Shown here one piece after another: positions 10,358 through 22,049 of a DNA stretch of 64,000 bases. Position 1 is the stretch's first letter; every line of letters starts with the position of its first letter. The DNA lies in assembly GCA_002104905.1 (NCBI GenBank), contig MCFE01000418.1, forward strand, positions 1 through 64,000. The letters are read 5' to 3'. The notes under the pieces are model-generated. The model was not told the origin of the DNA. It ran no database searches and was given only the letters and a program-made list of their open reading frames with translations. The position numbers and the translations under genes are program-made. The stretch is from Basidiobolus meristosporus CBS 931.73. Lineage: Eukaryota > Basidiobolomycota > Basidiobolomycetes > Basidiobolales > Basidiobolaceae.

Positions 10358-13300
10358 TAGTGGAATTGAAGAGGTGATTTGGACATATGGAACTAATTGA
10401 GAAATGGTGCTAATAGTTGAACTGTTGCTTTTCAATAAAGTAGCTCAGTATCTATACCTTAGCAGAAGTAATACAACTGTAAAACTAAGTAAGGGGAGTT
10501 TCTGAACATTGAAGAGCATTCTGTAGCAGCTTTAGGGTTAATACATAATGCTTGGATAATGTGCTATTTGCACCTTGACTAAAGGAGAATAATCACACAA
10601 TCATATATTTGAAAGAGCATGGTGAAGCTAGGGCTGCAAATTGGTCCTACAGTGAATAAGACTAGTCAGAGCTGTTTGGTAACTTTTTAGTTGCTGAATG
10701 TTACCAAATAGTCCAATATTTCAATACTCCTCCTCAACTTAATAAGTTCTTAATCCTAATATATCTCTGAGATTCTCAGTCTGTGGCCTAGTTGGTGGCT
10801 TTGTCAATATATCTGCCACCATTTTGTCAGTTGGGCAGTAAACTAACTCAATTAGGTTAATTTCTATATCTTCTCTCAAAAGTGGTGTTGTATATCTATG
10901 TGCTTAGTTCTGGCATAATTTGTAGGATTTCTTGCTAATGTTATACAACTGTGATTATCCTTATAAATCCATATTGGTTTATTTCAGCTAAAGCCAAAGT
11001 CTTTGAACAATATTCATCACCAAATAGCCTCTTTGGTTGCTGGACAATCAGCCATATACACATACATATATAAACCTTCTGGTTGCTCCATATATAGAGT
11101 GTCTTGCAGATCTCCATAAGGAAAGGCTGTTTTGGCATCCATTTGGTGTTGATCTAGAGTGTGTACAGCTGCCAGGGCTAGAACTGTCCTAGTGGAGTTA
11201 AATTTGGCATCTGGAGCAAATGTTTTCTTAAAGTCCAGTCCCCAGATCTGGGAATAGCCATTAGCCTCCAATTGTGCCTTGTTCTTATCAACAGTACCAT
11301 TTGAGGTTATCTTGCTCTTGTAGACCTATCTACATCCTATTGACTCTCTCCCATTCAGTATATCTAACAGTTCCCATGTTTTTGCCCTGATCAGTGATTG
11401 CCACTCCTCCTGCATGGCTTGGTGCTACATAGTACAATCTGGACTCTGCATTGCTTCTTCTAGATTCTGCTATGTGGTACATAAGGTAAGAGAAGCTTCT
11501 TCATGATCAATGGATGTCTGCCACCAGGATCCAGGGGTGCTTTTCATTCTTGCAGTGTTGACTTGTTCTGTTGGATGGTGCCACATTGAGCCATGAGTGC
11601 CAAATAGTGCCATTGCATGCCAGAGAGGATATAGCAGACCTAAACTTGGCCCCAGAGTGTGAAACATAGCACTGCATCTTCATGCAAGGCAGCCCCTATG
11701 TTTCACTCTTTGTGTTGGAGAAAATCCATTTTTTGACCTCTTTTTTGGATCAGTGTTGTGCAGGATGTGTAAGAGGACAGAAGGACTGAAGACATGCATT
11801 TGGTACTCAATACACATGGCACTCGGAATCTAGCTCCTGTAGCTTGTATCATGTCACAAAAATGAATGGCACTATCTTGGTCCACTGGTACTATCTGGCG
11901 CTATATTTAAATATTAGCCCTAAGTAAGACCTATATAAAGTGCCTAGAGTGCCAGATGGTACCAGTGGACCAAGATAGTGCCATTCATTTTTGTGACATG
12001 ATACAAGCTACAGGAGCTAGTTTCAGAGTGCCATGAGTATTGAGTACCAGGTGCATGTCTTCAATTCTCCTGCGCTCTTACACATCATGCACAACATTGA
12101 TCCAAAAAAAAGGTCAAAAAATGGATTTTCACCAACACAATGGGTGAAACACAGGGGCTGCTTTGCATCAAGATGAAGAGCTATGTTTCACACTCTGTGG
12201 CCAAGTTTAGGCTCAATTTGCCTCCCTGGCACACTATGGCATCATTTGGTCTCATGGCTCAATGTGGCACTATCTAATGGAACAAGTCTATTTCCTAACT
12301 GGGATAATCTGCTCTGATCTGGATCTGGTAGCAGTATCTTCTCTATCTGGCTGAGTAAAGCACATATCTTCTTCTTTAGTGTTGATTGCTTCATCAGGCA
12401 GCTGGCCAATGATTTCAGTGGCTTTCTGTTCTAAATTCTCCATCATATGCCCTATACCCTTTAGTATCCACATAATACCCAAGAAAGATCCCTTTTCTAC
12501 TCTTTGGTTCCAACTTTAAGTGCTTTCTGTCAGAGATACGCAGATTCTGAGGTGCTGGAGGCCTGGTTTATTGCCTGTGTATGCTTCAGTGGGTGTAGAA
12601 TTGGGAGGGGCTGATGTTGGGCATCTATTCTTGATGTTTACCAGAGTAACAATGAATTCTGCCCAAAACTTGTGTTTATTCCTTTATCATGTAGCATAGA
12701 TTGTCTCATCTCTACTATTTTACTATTTGCTTGTTCTACTACTCCACTTTGCTGTGGACTATATGGATCTGAGGGTAGTCAAAGTATACTGGTAGATGAG
12801 CAGTATTCCCCTCCATGGCTATTTCAAAGTTCTTTTAGTTTGCACCCAGTTTGAGTTTCTGTTATGTTCTTGAATTGCTGGAGCCTCTCTGAATCCTTAT
12901 CCTTTGTCTTGAAAAAGTACGCCCATGCATATCTTGTCTTGTCATCAATATGCGTAATTACATATCTCTTGGCTCCAAAGGAAAGTGTTTTCATGGGCCT
13001 CTGTATGTCTGAGTGCCCAAAGGCCAAAATGTTGGTGATGTTAGTTCCTCCAGAGCTCCTGAAACAATGCCTAGCTTGCTTGTCATATGAACATCCCTTA
13101 CAGACACTTTATTTGACTAGAACTGAGTAGTTATGGCCCAAAAGAAGCGTATTGTTCACCAATTGGCTCATTTACTGCTCCTTAATGGGCCCTAGGTCCC
13201 TATGCCAGGTCTCCCAGTTAGTTCCCTCCATTTCAGCAATGTTAACATATTCGGGAACAATCATTTTGCATTGTAACTTGAATATGTTGTGAACTCTGAT

Positions 13301-14821
13301 TGCCAAAGCTATTTTTGTACATCTTCACTCAATATTGAGCAGCTCAGCCTAGCAAAAGCAAATTTTGGTCCCTGAGTAGTTACTTCACTAACTGAGAGAA
13401 GTTTCTTAGCTATTCCATGCCCATGAAGTATGTCAGTCATTTTGCTGTTGTTGCTCTAGAGATATCACTCATATTTAGCTGTATAGACTCACTGGCAGTA
13501 GCCTCCAGTGCAGAGTTGCCTTCCAGATAAACCTTTCTCATAGAACAGTCTTTAAGTTGCTAAACTACTGCTTTATACCACTAGTATGCTGTGATGCTCC
13601 CAAGTCAATATACCACTCATTACTTTGGTTACTTGCACTCTGTTGTACTTGCTGGCTCTAGGTTCTGTTTTTCATCTGATTGTTGCTTCTTACATTCCCT
13701 TGCCCTGTGTCCTGGCTTCCCAGAGTAGTTACAGCAACCAGGTTCTCTTTGGTTTTGTTGCTTTCCTTTCTTTTCTGTGTGCCTACCCAATCTGAATAAA
13801 ACATTATCTTTGATTATCTCTGCTTGATCATTACATCTAACTTCTTAACAGAGAAGTCTTCCTCTGACATAGTCTAAAGCCAGATTGTCTTTTCTGCTTT
13901 TGGAAGAAAGTATGAGTGGCTCATACTTGTCTGGTAAGCTGCAAAGCAGACAGAGTATCTGTTCTTTATTATCTATACTAGCATTGATACTAAGAAGCTC
14001 TTCTGCAATTGTCTCCACTGTGGTAATGAGTTGTAGAATATCTTTGTCTGGCTTCCTATGCATGTCAAACAACTATTGTTTTAAATAAAGCTTGCTTAAT
14101 ACTTCCCTTGCTCAAGAGATCTTCTCTAAGGATTCTCATGCTGTTTTGGCAGTATTTGAAGCATGAATAGGTCCAATGAAGGAATTTTTCACATTGAAAT
14201 ATATTGCATTAAAGGTGTTTCTCTCCTTCTCATGAAACTTCTCCCCTTCTTCTGCTGTTCATATGGGCTCAACCTCTCTTCCTGTTACTATACTTCAAAG
14301 CTTTCTTTACTCAACATGGATCTGAATCTTGATTCTCCAAAGTCTGTAATAATTCCTATCAATCCTCTCCTTTATGGGGAAGATGCTAGTGTTATTTTGT
14401 TTGCTGGTGGAAGTCATATTTAGACAAGATTAAGGCAATGAGGCTCATAATCTGTTGCAATTTAGGAAGTGATTTGGATATAAGAAATCCATGAAGGAAG
14501 AGTGATAAAAGTTGAGCTGCAGTTTATTTATGAAGAAGCTCAGTATTTATACCTTTGTAGAAGTAATGCAACTGTAAATTAAGTAAGGAGGGTTTCTCAA
14601 TATTCAGCAGCATACTATAACAGTTTCAGGCTTAATGCAAAATGTTTGGTAAGAGTATTAATTTGATCTTGACTATTGGGGAATAATCATAGTATTGTAG
14701 ATCTGAAATGCAGTGGCAAAGTCAGGGCTTCAAATGAGTGCAGCAGTGACTAAGACTAGCCCACATTTGTTAGGTAAGCTTTTAGCTACTGAATGCTTCC
14801 AAATAGTCCAATATCTCAACA
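10358..14821 (-). mobile_element. Degenerate copia A copy with LTRs and an imperfect TSD
   Basis: Diverged LTRs lie at 10358-10726 and 14453-14821. The flanks GTTTC (10353-10357) and GTTAC (14822-14826) agree at four of five bases. Internal sequence aligns with copia A throughout but has many stops and frameshifts. Recognisable pieces are gag at 13845-14072, integrase near 12824-13027 and RT at 11017-11271. About 0.8 kb between RNase H and RT (present in copia A at roughly 2990-3830) is deleted at about 11055. A 729-bp foldback element is inserted at 11560. The decayed primer site AGGCTCATAATC lies at 14441-14452. Confidence 0.88.
11560..12288. mobile_element. Foldback (long inverted repeat) element, 729 bp
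   Basis: The element begins GACTTGTTCTGTTGGATGGTG and ends with the complement of GACTTGTTCCATTAGATAGTG. Nearly its whole length is two inverted arms of about 340 bp (11560 to about 11903 and about 11943 to 12288) around a short AT-rich centre. For example, CACAAAAATGAATGGCACTA in the left arm is mirrored at 11972-11994. It has no coding capacity. Its ends match the terminal repeats of the 3.4-kb transposon at 19490-22891, which is its likely source of transposase. The right flank is TA and the left TT, compatible with a decayed TA duplication. Confidence 0.85.
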
Positions 14822-14826
14822 GTTAC

Positions 14827-15339
14827 TTCAATAAAATCTTGGAATTTCAATAGCCTCTTCAACATGCCTTGATTTTAACTCCAGCTTTTGAATGTTCCTT
14901 TACAACTTTTGTATCTTAGTGCAAGGCTTTTCTAGCTCATTTAGTGTTGCAAACTGTGCTTCTCTTTGGTACTCAGCCAAAGCAGCTTGTTGAGAAGTGC
15001 TCCAGCTGTAGTTAGCACTAACAGATTTCTTTAATGGATCCTAACTTTGTGAGAATTTAATAACTTTAGCTTTACAGAGAAAAGGAAACAACTTGATTTT
15101 GTTCTTGTGCATCAGCTCAATTGCAGCAGCTATATTGTCAAGCACTTCTAGAAGCCCAATAATATTATCTCCTGAGAATCTTATGGTAATAGCACCCTTC
15201 AAGGGGGCTATTAACTCTGGGAGTGGTGTATCAGGCATTCTTCTTATGCCTCTTGATGCTTGTATAGTGATATGCTCAAACTACCCAGGTCCTTCACCAA
15301 ATTCTTGTTTTGTTGCCCTATGATAAATCTGGGTTTGTG
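14827..15339 (-). pseudogene. Gypsy-type gag remnant (family B)
   Basis: The minus-strand translation of 15041-15238 contains ITIRFSGDNI, then LLEVLDNIAAAIEL, then NKIKLFPFLCKAKV. This is the pattern of fungal Ty3-like gag proteins (F-G-N-I, then E-D-L...A, then D-K-I...P-Y-C). A second broken frame with Gln/Glu-rich sequence follows to about 14830. It sits directly inside an LTR end at 15360, as gag should. Several stops are present. Confidence 0.5.
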
Positions 15340-15359
15340 CTGCAATGTAGTAACAAGTC

Positions 15360-16050
15360 TGTTGTATAAAACAGCATCCAGTGTTGCTAATACTGAAGTG
15401 GTTTAATGGGAGCTTGATATGCCAATAGAAGATCCAACTTTGACTGATATTCTCAATCCTGGGCTCAAAATATACAGTAGGCAGTGTTACCTATGTCCAC
15501 AACATTGTACTGACCTTTGGTCATTATTGGCCCAACTAGCATTGTTAGTAACTTTTGCTTATTTGGTAGTCCTTTTCCTCACTGTCCAGAGCAACTACAT
15601 ATCAGGAAGTTCTGACCTCCTCCTAAACCTAAAGGGATGTGGTAAAGGGGGCTCTAAAGGGGTGTCTGAAGGGGTGCCTAAAGAGTAAAGGGGCATCTTA
15701 CAGTGGTCTCCAAAGGTAGACCTTAAACTGAATGGACACCTAAAGGGGCTTGTCTAGTTGAAAGGGATTGTAATGTCTTTTCTAAGGGGGGCATTAGACA
15801 AAAGGGGTGTCTTTAGAGTGCAGGTGTTTCTTAGAGGGGACTCTTCCAACAGAGAGGTGGTGGTCTTCTTATACAACTTAAATTGGATTATTGTGAGCTT
15901 TGCAGTGTCTTTACTGATACAGTAGCAACCAAAGTCCAAATACTCAACAGTGCAAGTGATGCAGTAGAAGTGTTGCAACTGGCAATCTTGCAATTGTAGT
16001 GTGGAGATTTGGGAAAGAGAGGCTCCATGTTATTTTTCTGCTAGGGAAGT
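15360..16050 (-). repeat. Gypsy-type LTR, family B (5' LTR of the gag remnant, partial)
   Basis: Aligns with 1635-2230 on the same strand. Shared landmarks are TGTTGTATxAxA at the inner edge, the TTATTTGGTAGTCC block, the GGGGTxTxTAxAG repeats and CTTGCAATTGTAGTGTGGA near the outer edge. In element sense it ends ATACAACA, and gag follows. The outer part is missing because a gypsy RT fragment starts at about 16055. Confidence 0.5.
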
Positions 16051-16054
16051 TGTG

Positions 16055-16144
16055 GACTTGCAAAGCTGCCAAGCTTAAGAAAACCTAACTTTAGAACAGA
16101 GCTTACTCTGCACACATATGCTTCAGATTATACAATTGGTGGGG
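16055..16144 (+). pseudogene. Short gypsy reverse-transcriptase fragment
   Basis: Ninety bases (AAAGCTGCCAAGCTTAAG... to ATTGGTGGGGTG) match 18970-19063 within the RT/RNase H part of the following gypsy element. This is a remnant of an earlier gypsy copy into which, or next to which, the element at 16145 was placed. Confidence 0.7.
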
Positions 16145-16513
16145 TGTTATGATATACTACTTGAATGTTTAAGTTAGAGCAGTTCTTAGTCAAATCAATT
16201 AGTTATATTCTTAGCCTATCAGTATATCAATGTTACATATCAAATCAGTAGCATTAGTCAGCAAATGAATCAGCAGATCCTTATCAGACTGAAATAGATA
16301 TATTAAGTAGGATCCAATTGGGTGATGATGATGCAATCAAATGAGTCATCAGCCACAAACTACATTACAAAATACAATTAGTCAGCAATTGATCTAGCAA
16401 AATATATTTAAGGAGCTGCTGGAACCTCAATAAAAGTCAGTTCAAGTTTTAGTGAATACAATACTAGCTAAACTCCCTATTCCTCTACAACTCTTATATC
16501 AAGACTTGTAACA
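16145..16513 (+). repeat. 5' LTR of the gypsy element (family A)
   Basis: It starts TGTTATGATATAC and ends CTTGTAACA, followed at once by TTGGTAGCAGC, a primer-site sequence typical of gypsy elements (complement of a tRNA 3' end). No second full copy of this LTR was found in the window. Confidence 0.6.
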
Positions 16514-16570
16514 TTGGTAGCAGCATTAACCAGAAAACTCCCATCTAAAGAAAGGAGAAGCCTCCCTCAA

Positions 16571-17665
16571 GATGTCCAAAATTCAAGAATGGAAGAATGC
16601 TATGCAGCAAATCCTGGCCCAACAGCAACAGCTACTCCAGATCCTTAGCCAGCAGCAACAAGGAATGACTACCATGGTCCAAAGCCGGCAAACCCTGTCA
16701 AGAGCAACTTTAGTGTGAAGGTCAACTGGTACCATGGTGGAGTCAATGAAAACCTGGGAGCTGGGCTCTTCCAGATTGAAGAAGCATTCAAGGCTAAGGG
16801 AATTGCTCCAGAAGGCAAGTTACAATATGCAGCCTCTTACCTGGCAGATGTAGCTTTACAGTGGTACTGCAAGAAGATCAGGCCAGCCACCATGATGGGA
16901 TGCTCTACAATTTCTATCTGGGATGAGTTTGTGTTGGAAATTCAGGATGCTTTTGAACCTCCACACTAGCAGACATCACTAAGAAGAAAGCTGAAGACAC
17001 TCAGACAGAGAGGAATGGTTTAAGAGTACATCTATGAATATAGATCTCTACTTGGACAAATTGGAAGAATGGACCCCCTGGATCAAGTGGAATACATTAT
17101 TGATGTGTTGAAAGAAAGAACTCACAAGAAAGTGAATTGTCAAAGACCCCAGACTATTGAAGAAGCCACTAAGATTGTAATTAACTATGACTCAGCTATG
17201 TTTGGAGTTGGGAAGCCCACAATGACTAATTAGTGAGGCTACAATCATTATGAAAGAAGACAATCAGAAGCAGTGCCAATGGAAATATATGCTATGCAGA
17301 AGAATCCTACATTGAATGAATGTAAGAAGAAAGGACTTTGCTTCAATTGCCACAAGCAGGGACATATTGCAAAGTAGTGCCCTCAGAGAAGAAATGGACA
17401 CCAGCCATCAAGAACCTTCAACCATACTGGAGCCCTTGAGTATATTAACATAGAGGATGAGCTTGAAAACAACTCAGAACTCACCTTCCATGAGACAGTA
17501 GAATACTTATCCCAGATGACCTCAAGCACAGGAAAGCTATTATATTTGAATGGAGTAATCAATGGAGTACCTGCCAAGATCATGATTGACTTTGGAGCAT
17601 CACATGAGTACATGTCAGAGCAATTTGCTCTGAAAGCTGGAATCAACTTCAGTCTCAACAGCTGA
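16571..17665 (+). pseudogene. Gypsy gag and protease region
   Basis: Gag begins around 16571 (MSKIQEWKNAMQQILAQQQQ). It has the retrotransposon-gag pattern at 16715-16968 (LQYAASYLADVALQWY, WDEFVLEIQDAF) and stops at 16966-16968 (TAG). Beyond it the frame continues to a CCHC zinc knuckle at about 17338-17380 (CFNCHKQGHIAK, with the last Cys preceded by a TAG). The aspartic protease core is at about 17584-17612 (MIDFGASHEYMS; the usual Asp-Ser-Gly reads Asp-Phe-Gly). Several nonsense codons and a substituted catalytic triplet make it non-functional. Confidence 0.8.
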
Positions 17666-17893
17666 TGGGAACTCTCACATAATCAACCGTATTACTCAGC
17701 CAATAAGGATAAAGATCAATGACTATGAAGAAGCCTACAGGCCTATATATTTGGGAACTGCAAGTTTGACCTTGTTCTTGGAAATACCTGGCTATTTTGC
17801 TGTAATCCTTCAATCAACTGGAGAACCCATGCTACTCAGATCCAGAAGGACAACAAGACCTATGAGCCATTACTTGCCAGACTGGATTTCCAC

Positions 17894-19480
17894 TTGGTCA
17901 GTTTCAATGTGTGTGAAACAAGTGAACTTAGCAAGACACAATTTTTTACAGCACTTAGAAAAGGCACCCAGATGTTCCTAATGGCAGTATTACAGGAGGA
18001 TTCCTCTACTCCAGTACCCCAGAAGGTCCAAACTCTTTTGAAGGAAAACTCAGACATATTTCCAGATGAACTTGTAAGCCTACCACCAGTCAGAGATGTG
18101 GATTATACCATTGACACTGGAGATGGCCCTTCAGCAAGTAAGACACCTTACAGAATGAGTCCATTGGAATTGGAAGAGATGAAGAGACAAATATATCCGT
18201 TATTGGAGCAAGGATATATCACACCCAGCAAGTCACCTTGGGGAGCACCAGTACTCTTTGAGAAGAAGAAGGATGGAACACTTAGGATGTGCATTGACTA
18301 CAGAGCCCTTACTCAGTTACCATGAAGAGTAAGTACCCCATATCTTGGATTGATGAGCTTTTGGACTAACTCAATGGAGCCACTATATTCAGCAAGATTT
18401 ACCTCATATCAGGATATAACCAGATTAGGGTGAAGCCAGAAGACATCCCCAAGACAGCATTCAGGACCAGATGTGGACACTGCAAGTACTTAGTCATGAG
18501 TTTTGGCCGCACCCATGCTCCTGCAACATTCATGACACTGATACAGACTGTGTTCCTGGAGTACTTAGACAAGTTTGTGATAATCTACCTAGATGACATA
18601 TTGATAAAGAGCAAGACAGAAGAGGATCACATGGTGCACATTGGAAAGGTCTTGAAGAAGCTTATAGAGAACAAACTATATGGCAAGCTAGCCAAGTGTG
18701 AACTTCAAGGAACACATTGAATATTTGGGACACAGAGTGACTAGCACAGGAGTGACTTTAGACCCTAAGAAGTTTGAAGTTAACAAGAATATGAAGCAGC
18801 CTCATAGCACATCAGAACTTGGATCATCCCTTGGAATGGCTTCCTATTATCAGAGACTTGTCAAGCCCTTTGCAGGTATTGCAGCACCTTTAACTGATAT
18901 CTGCAAGAATGACAATACCTACAAGTGGGACATAGCTTGTGAGACTGCTGTTCAAGTGCTCAAGAATGAGCTTCCTAAGCTGCCAAGCTTAAGAATACCT
19001 GACTTCAGAAAAAAACTCACTCTGTGCACAAATCCTTCAGATTATGCAATTGGTGGAGTGTTGAGCCAAGAAAACAAGGGAAAGGACTACCCAGTTGCCT
19101 TTGAATCCAAGAAACTGAGTTCAGCTGAATAAAACTATCCAGTGCATGAGAAGGACATGCTTGCTACAATACACTGCTTGAAGACATGGAGATGCTATAT
19201 TGGAGGAGTCAAATGTACTGTGAAGACTGATCATGCCTCCCTCAAGTATATATTTACTCAGAAGGTACTCTCTAGTAGAATGAGAAGATAGAGTGAATAT
19301 ATTCAGCAATTTGGTTTGGAGATTTTCTACTGCCCTGAGAAAAACAACACAGCTGCTGATGCGTTAAGAATAGAACAAGTTGCACTACTCAACTTGGTGT
19401 ATGAATCAGATTGGCCTAGCCAATTACCAAGGTACTTGAAGGACCAAGCCATTCTTAGTGAGGTGGATGAAGAGATCAAG
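17894..19480 (+). pseudogene. Gypsy reverse transcriptase and RNase H
   Basis: The RT is recognised by [12 protein letters not shown], the fingers [16 protein letters not shown] and MCIDYRALT (up to 18323), and the palm FVIIYLDDILIKSKT (about 18571-18615), in which YLDD carries the catalytic Asp pair. A frame change occurs near 18715, before EYLGHRVT. RNase H follows at 19030-19300 (PVAFESKKLSSAE, then a stop, then HCLKTWRCYI and TDHASLKYI). The chain is interrupted by the transposon insertion at 19490. Confidence 0.88.
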
Positions 19481-19671
19481 AAGATATTAGACTTGTTCCG
19501 CTGGATAGTGCCACATAGTGCCAGCCTGTTTATGGTGCCGGATTGATCTGGCACTCTACGGCACTATCTGGCACTATAATTTCTACCATGATGCCTGTGG
19601 TATGATACAGTTACTGGTAATTTTACTCAATCTTACTTATGTTGCTCAGAATAGTGCTTTCCTTGCTTTAT

Positions 19672-20556
19672 TTACTCTTCATAATGCTCCAGACACATTT
19701 CTCTCAGTGGATGTCTTCTTGTATGAACATACTGTGCATTAATAAGTATCTTAACTATTTTACCTATTGTGCTGTTTTCTCCTATATATGACTTTCCTCT
19801 GTATTTACCTGCCAATATGCTGAATCTCTTCAGATATCCAAATGTGTGCTCTACCCCTACTCTGAAATGATTAAATATCCCATTGTAGAGCTTCTGCTTC
19901 CTGCTAAGTACACCATTTCTTGGCTTCCTATAAGCTGTAATACATCCTAATCTCTGACAATCCTCTCCTATATAAGCTGAGTCTGCCATACATTTCTCCC
20001 CTCTACTGAATTCATGATGATTCTCTACCCAGAGTGCTTTGTCATGCCTACCTCCAGCAAATGGCCCACTAAACCAGATGATGTTACCCTCAATGTCAGA
20101 CAGTGCTTGAAACTTCACACAGTGTGCCTTGTAATTGCCAGAATAAAAGTGCCTCTGCCCTCTAGAAGGTCTGTTAATCCTCACTGGGAAGGTATCCAAA
20201 ATACTCCTGATATGGAACCTGTTGCTGAACACTCTGGGATATGGAAGTCTATTGGAGCTTCTGAACCTAGTATTCCAAGCTTGCTCTAAGTCATTCATAC
20301 CCTCTGCAAGGTGGTTCTCCATTGCTGTCAGCTGGGAATGAAAGCTTATAGGACTTTTGTTGCCATGGATGGTGGGATGAAACCTTGTAGGACAATAGTT
20401 CTTGTAATAGCAGAGAAGCTTGACAAGGGATCACCTTGAGTAGATTGGGGTTGATGGTCCACAGTACTTGGAATAGATCTCCTCTAGTGTGTCAAAAGGA
20501 AATCCGGTGGTAGTGATGGGATTGATGAGAAAAGACCATTCAGATGAGTAAGTCAT
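19672..20556 (-). pseudogene. Harbinger/IS5-type DDE transposase with one in-frame TGA
   Basis: The frame starts at ATG 20556 (MTYSSEWSFLINP) and runs for 294 residues, broken by a single TGA at 20431-20433 (codon 42). The N-terminal GFPFDTLEEIYSKYCG and CPTRFHPTIHGNKS blocks are followed by three candidate catalytic acids. They are the Asp in SILDTFPV, the Asp in GRHDKALW, and the Glu in VGVEHTFGYLKRF. DSAYIG and YRKPRNG are also typical of DDE_Tnp_4-like enzymes. In the fragment at 9.8 kb the TGA position is AGA. An internal ATG at 20322 gives a 216-aa open frame, but that lacks the N-terminal part. The family normally excises and inserts DNA segments with short terminal repeats. Confidence 0.85.
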
Positions 20557-20915
20557 ATTAAGATTTGTGGATGATTGTATTAAGGCGGATTGAATTGATT
20601 TGGCGCAATCCGCCTTATTTATCTGATTTTTAATACATTATGGTTAAATCTCCATCAATTGCCATGTATCCCATCATTATGTCGCAAAAATCATCTGCAA
20701 ACAATGCCTTGGTACTTTTATTGATGCTTTAATCATAGGTCTATAATCAAATAGGAAATCTGCGATTGATGTGATCTGATCTGTGTCAACGCAATCCAAG
20801 ATGCATCATGCATAATATATGGAAAATTCAACAATCACATTAGTTTTCATATATATTTCATATGAGACCAGGTTGATGCCAATATACTGCTGTATAAGTA
20901 TCCAAACTTGTTGCT

Positions 20916-22049
20916 ATGGTCCCCATACCAAGCCTCAACTCATCTTTAGTACAACCCAGACAAAACCCATCCCCCAGCTCACAAGCACGGTCCGGACCGG
21001 AAAAGTCAATGATGGATCCGTTCAAGTTCTTGCCAAATGATTTTAGTATGGCCCAAGTGTCTATGATGAGCCTTCATACAGATATTTGGGCACTACTGAT
21101 TAATCTAGCAGAACTAGATACCTCAGAGAGTCAACAAAGATGGAAGAATATGAGTAGAAAGCTGTGGCATGAGTTCTACATCAAGATGCCAGCCAATGTA
21201 TGTAAAAAGATATATAACAAGACAAGTATTGAAATCAAGAATGAGCTGAGAGTGAGGGCATTTGACAAAGAAGCCGCGCGGGAACAATTTCACGCGCAAT
21301 TTGCACAGTACGGGCTGGACGCGTCCGTTTGTGCCTCAACTTTGGGAACCAAAGAGATTTTGAATGAGTTTTTGCCTCAAATGACTAATGTACTACGTGA
21401 TATATTAGTAGAGCTAAGTGGCTTCCAAGAGCAATATACACAGGACTCATCCAGGCAACAGCTCCAAAGTATCAGACAGAGGGTAAGTGAATACCTTGAG
21501 GAATCAGATGGTGAGCTTCAGGAGGAAGAATACAGACCGCAAGCAACATCATCCAGATTGCGCCAGCATGCCTTGCTGGATTCCCTACCATCTCTTGCAA
21601 CCACAGCGCGCCGGCGCACATCAGTCCAGAGTACGCCAACACCCTTTACCAGAATGCCCCACATTGAGTCAACGCGCGTGCTTCAGAGCAAAACTACGAG
21701 AACTCACCAAACTGCTCATTTAGACACAAGTCCATTGGAGCGGACCAAGTCGCGTCAACTTGCAGCATCACATCAAACTCAGCCAAGGGCCATCTCAATG
21801 CGTCAAGGCATGCCTGCGCATGCCATTTTGCCTGACCATCAGCAAGTTACTTCTGGTGAACTGACTGATGATGACCAACATGAAGTGCCTCAACCACCGG
21901 AGCCCTTGGCAAGTAGAAGAACGCGTCAGCACGTGGCACTACAGGCCAGTTCAGTTGGTTCAGTTGGAGCAATTCAGCGCGGCCAAGCTGTAGCATTGCA
22001 CTCATCAACTAGGAGGCAAAATACTGACTACAAATACTCAAGTAGCTAA
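20916..22049 (+). CDS. Transposon-borne ORF of unknown function (377 aa)
   Basis: A 377-codon open frame lies opposite the transposase inside the 3.4-kb transposon. It begins MVPIPSLNSSLVQPRQNP. A first globular-looking part (residues about 40-175) includes HTDIWALLINLAELDTSESQ and RWKNMSRKLWHEFYIKMP. It is followed by a long polar tail rich in Gln, Arg, Ser and Thr (residues about 185-377). Harbinger elements usually carry a Myb/SANT-like second protein that escorts the transposase to DNA. I see no convincing Myb helix-turn-helix tryptophan pattern here, although RWKNMSRKLW is weakly reminiscent. It is intact and CpG-rich, unlike its surroundings. A fragment of the same ORF lies at 9030-9122 minus. 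Function unknown. Confidence 0.7.
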   Translation: MVPIPSLNSSLVQPRQNPSPSSQARSGPEKSMMDPFKFLPNDFSMAQVSMMSLHTDIWALLINLAELDTSESQQRWKNMSRKLWHEFYIKMPANVCKKIYNKTSIEIKNELRVRAFDKEAAREQFHAQFAQYGLDASVCASTLGTKEILNEFLPQMTNVLRDILVELSGFQEQYTQDSSRQQLQSIRQRVSEYLEESDGELQEEEYRPQATSSRLRQHALLDSLPSLATTARRRTSVQSTPTPFTRMPHIESTRVLQSKTTRTHQTAHLDTSPLERTKSRQLAASHQTQPRAISMRQGMPAHAILPDHQQVTSGELTDDDQHEVPQPPEPLASRRTRQHVALQASSVGSVGAIQRGQAVALHSSTRRQNTDYKYSSS

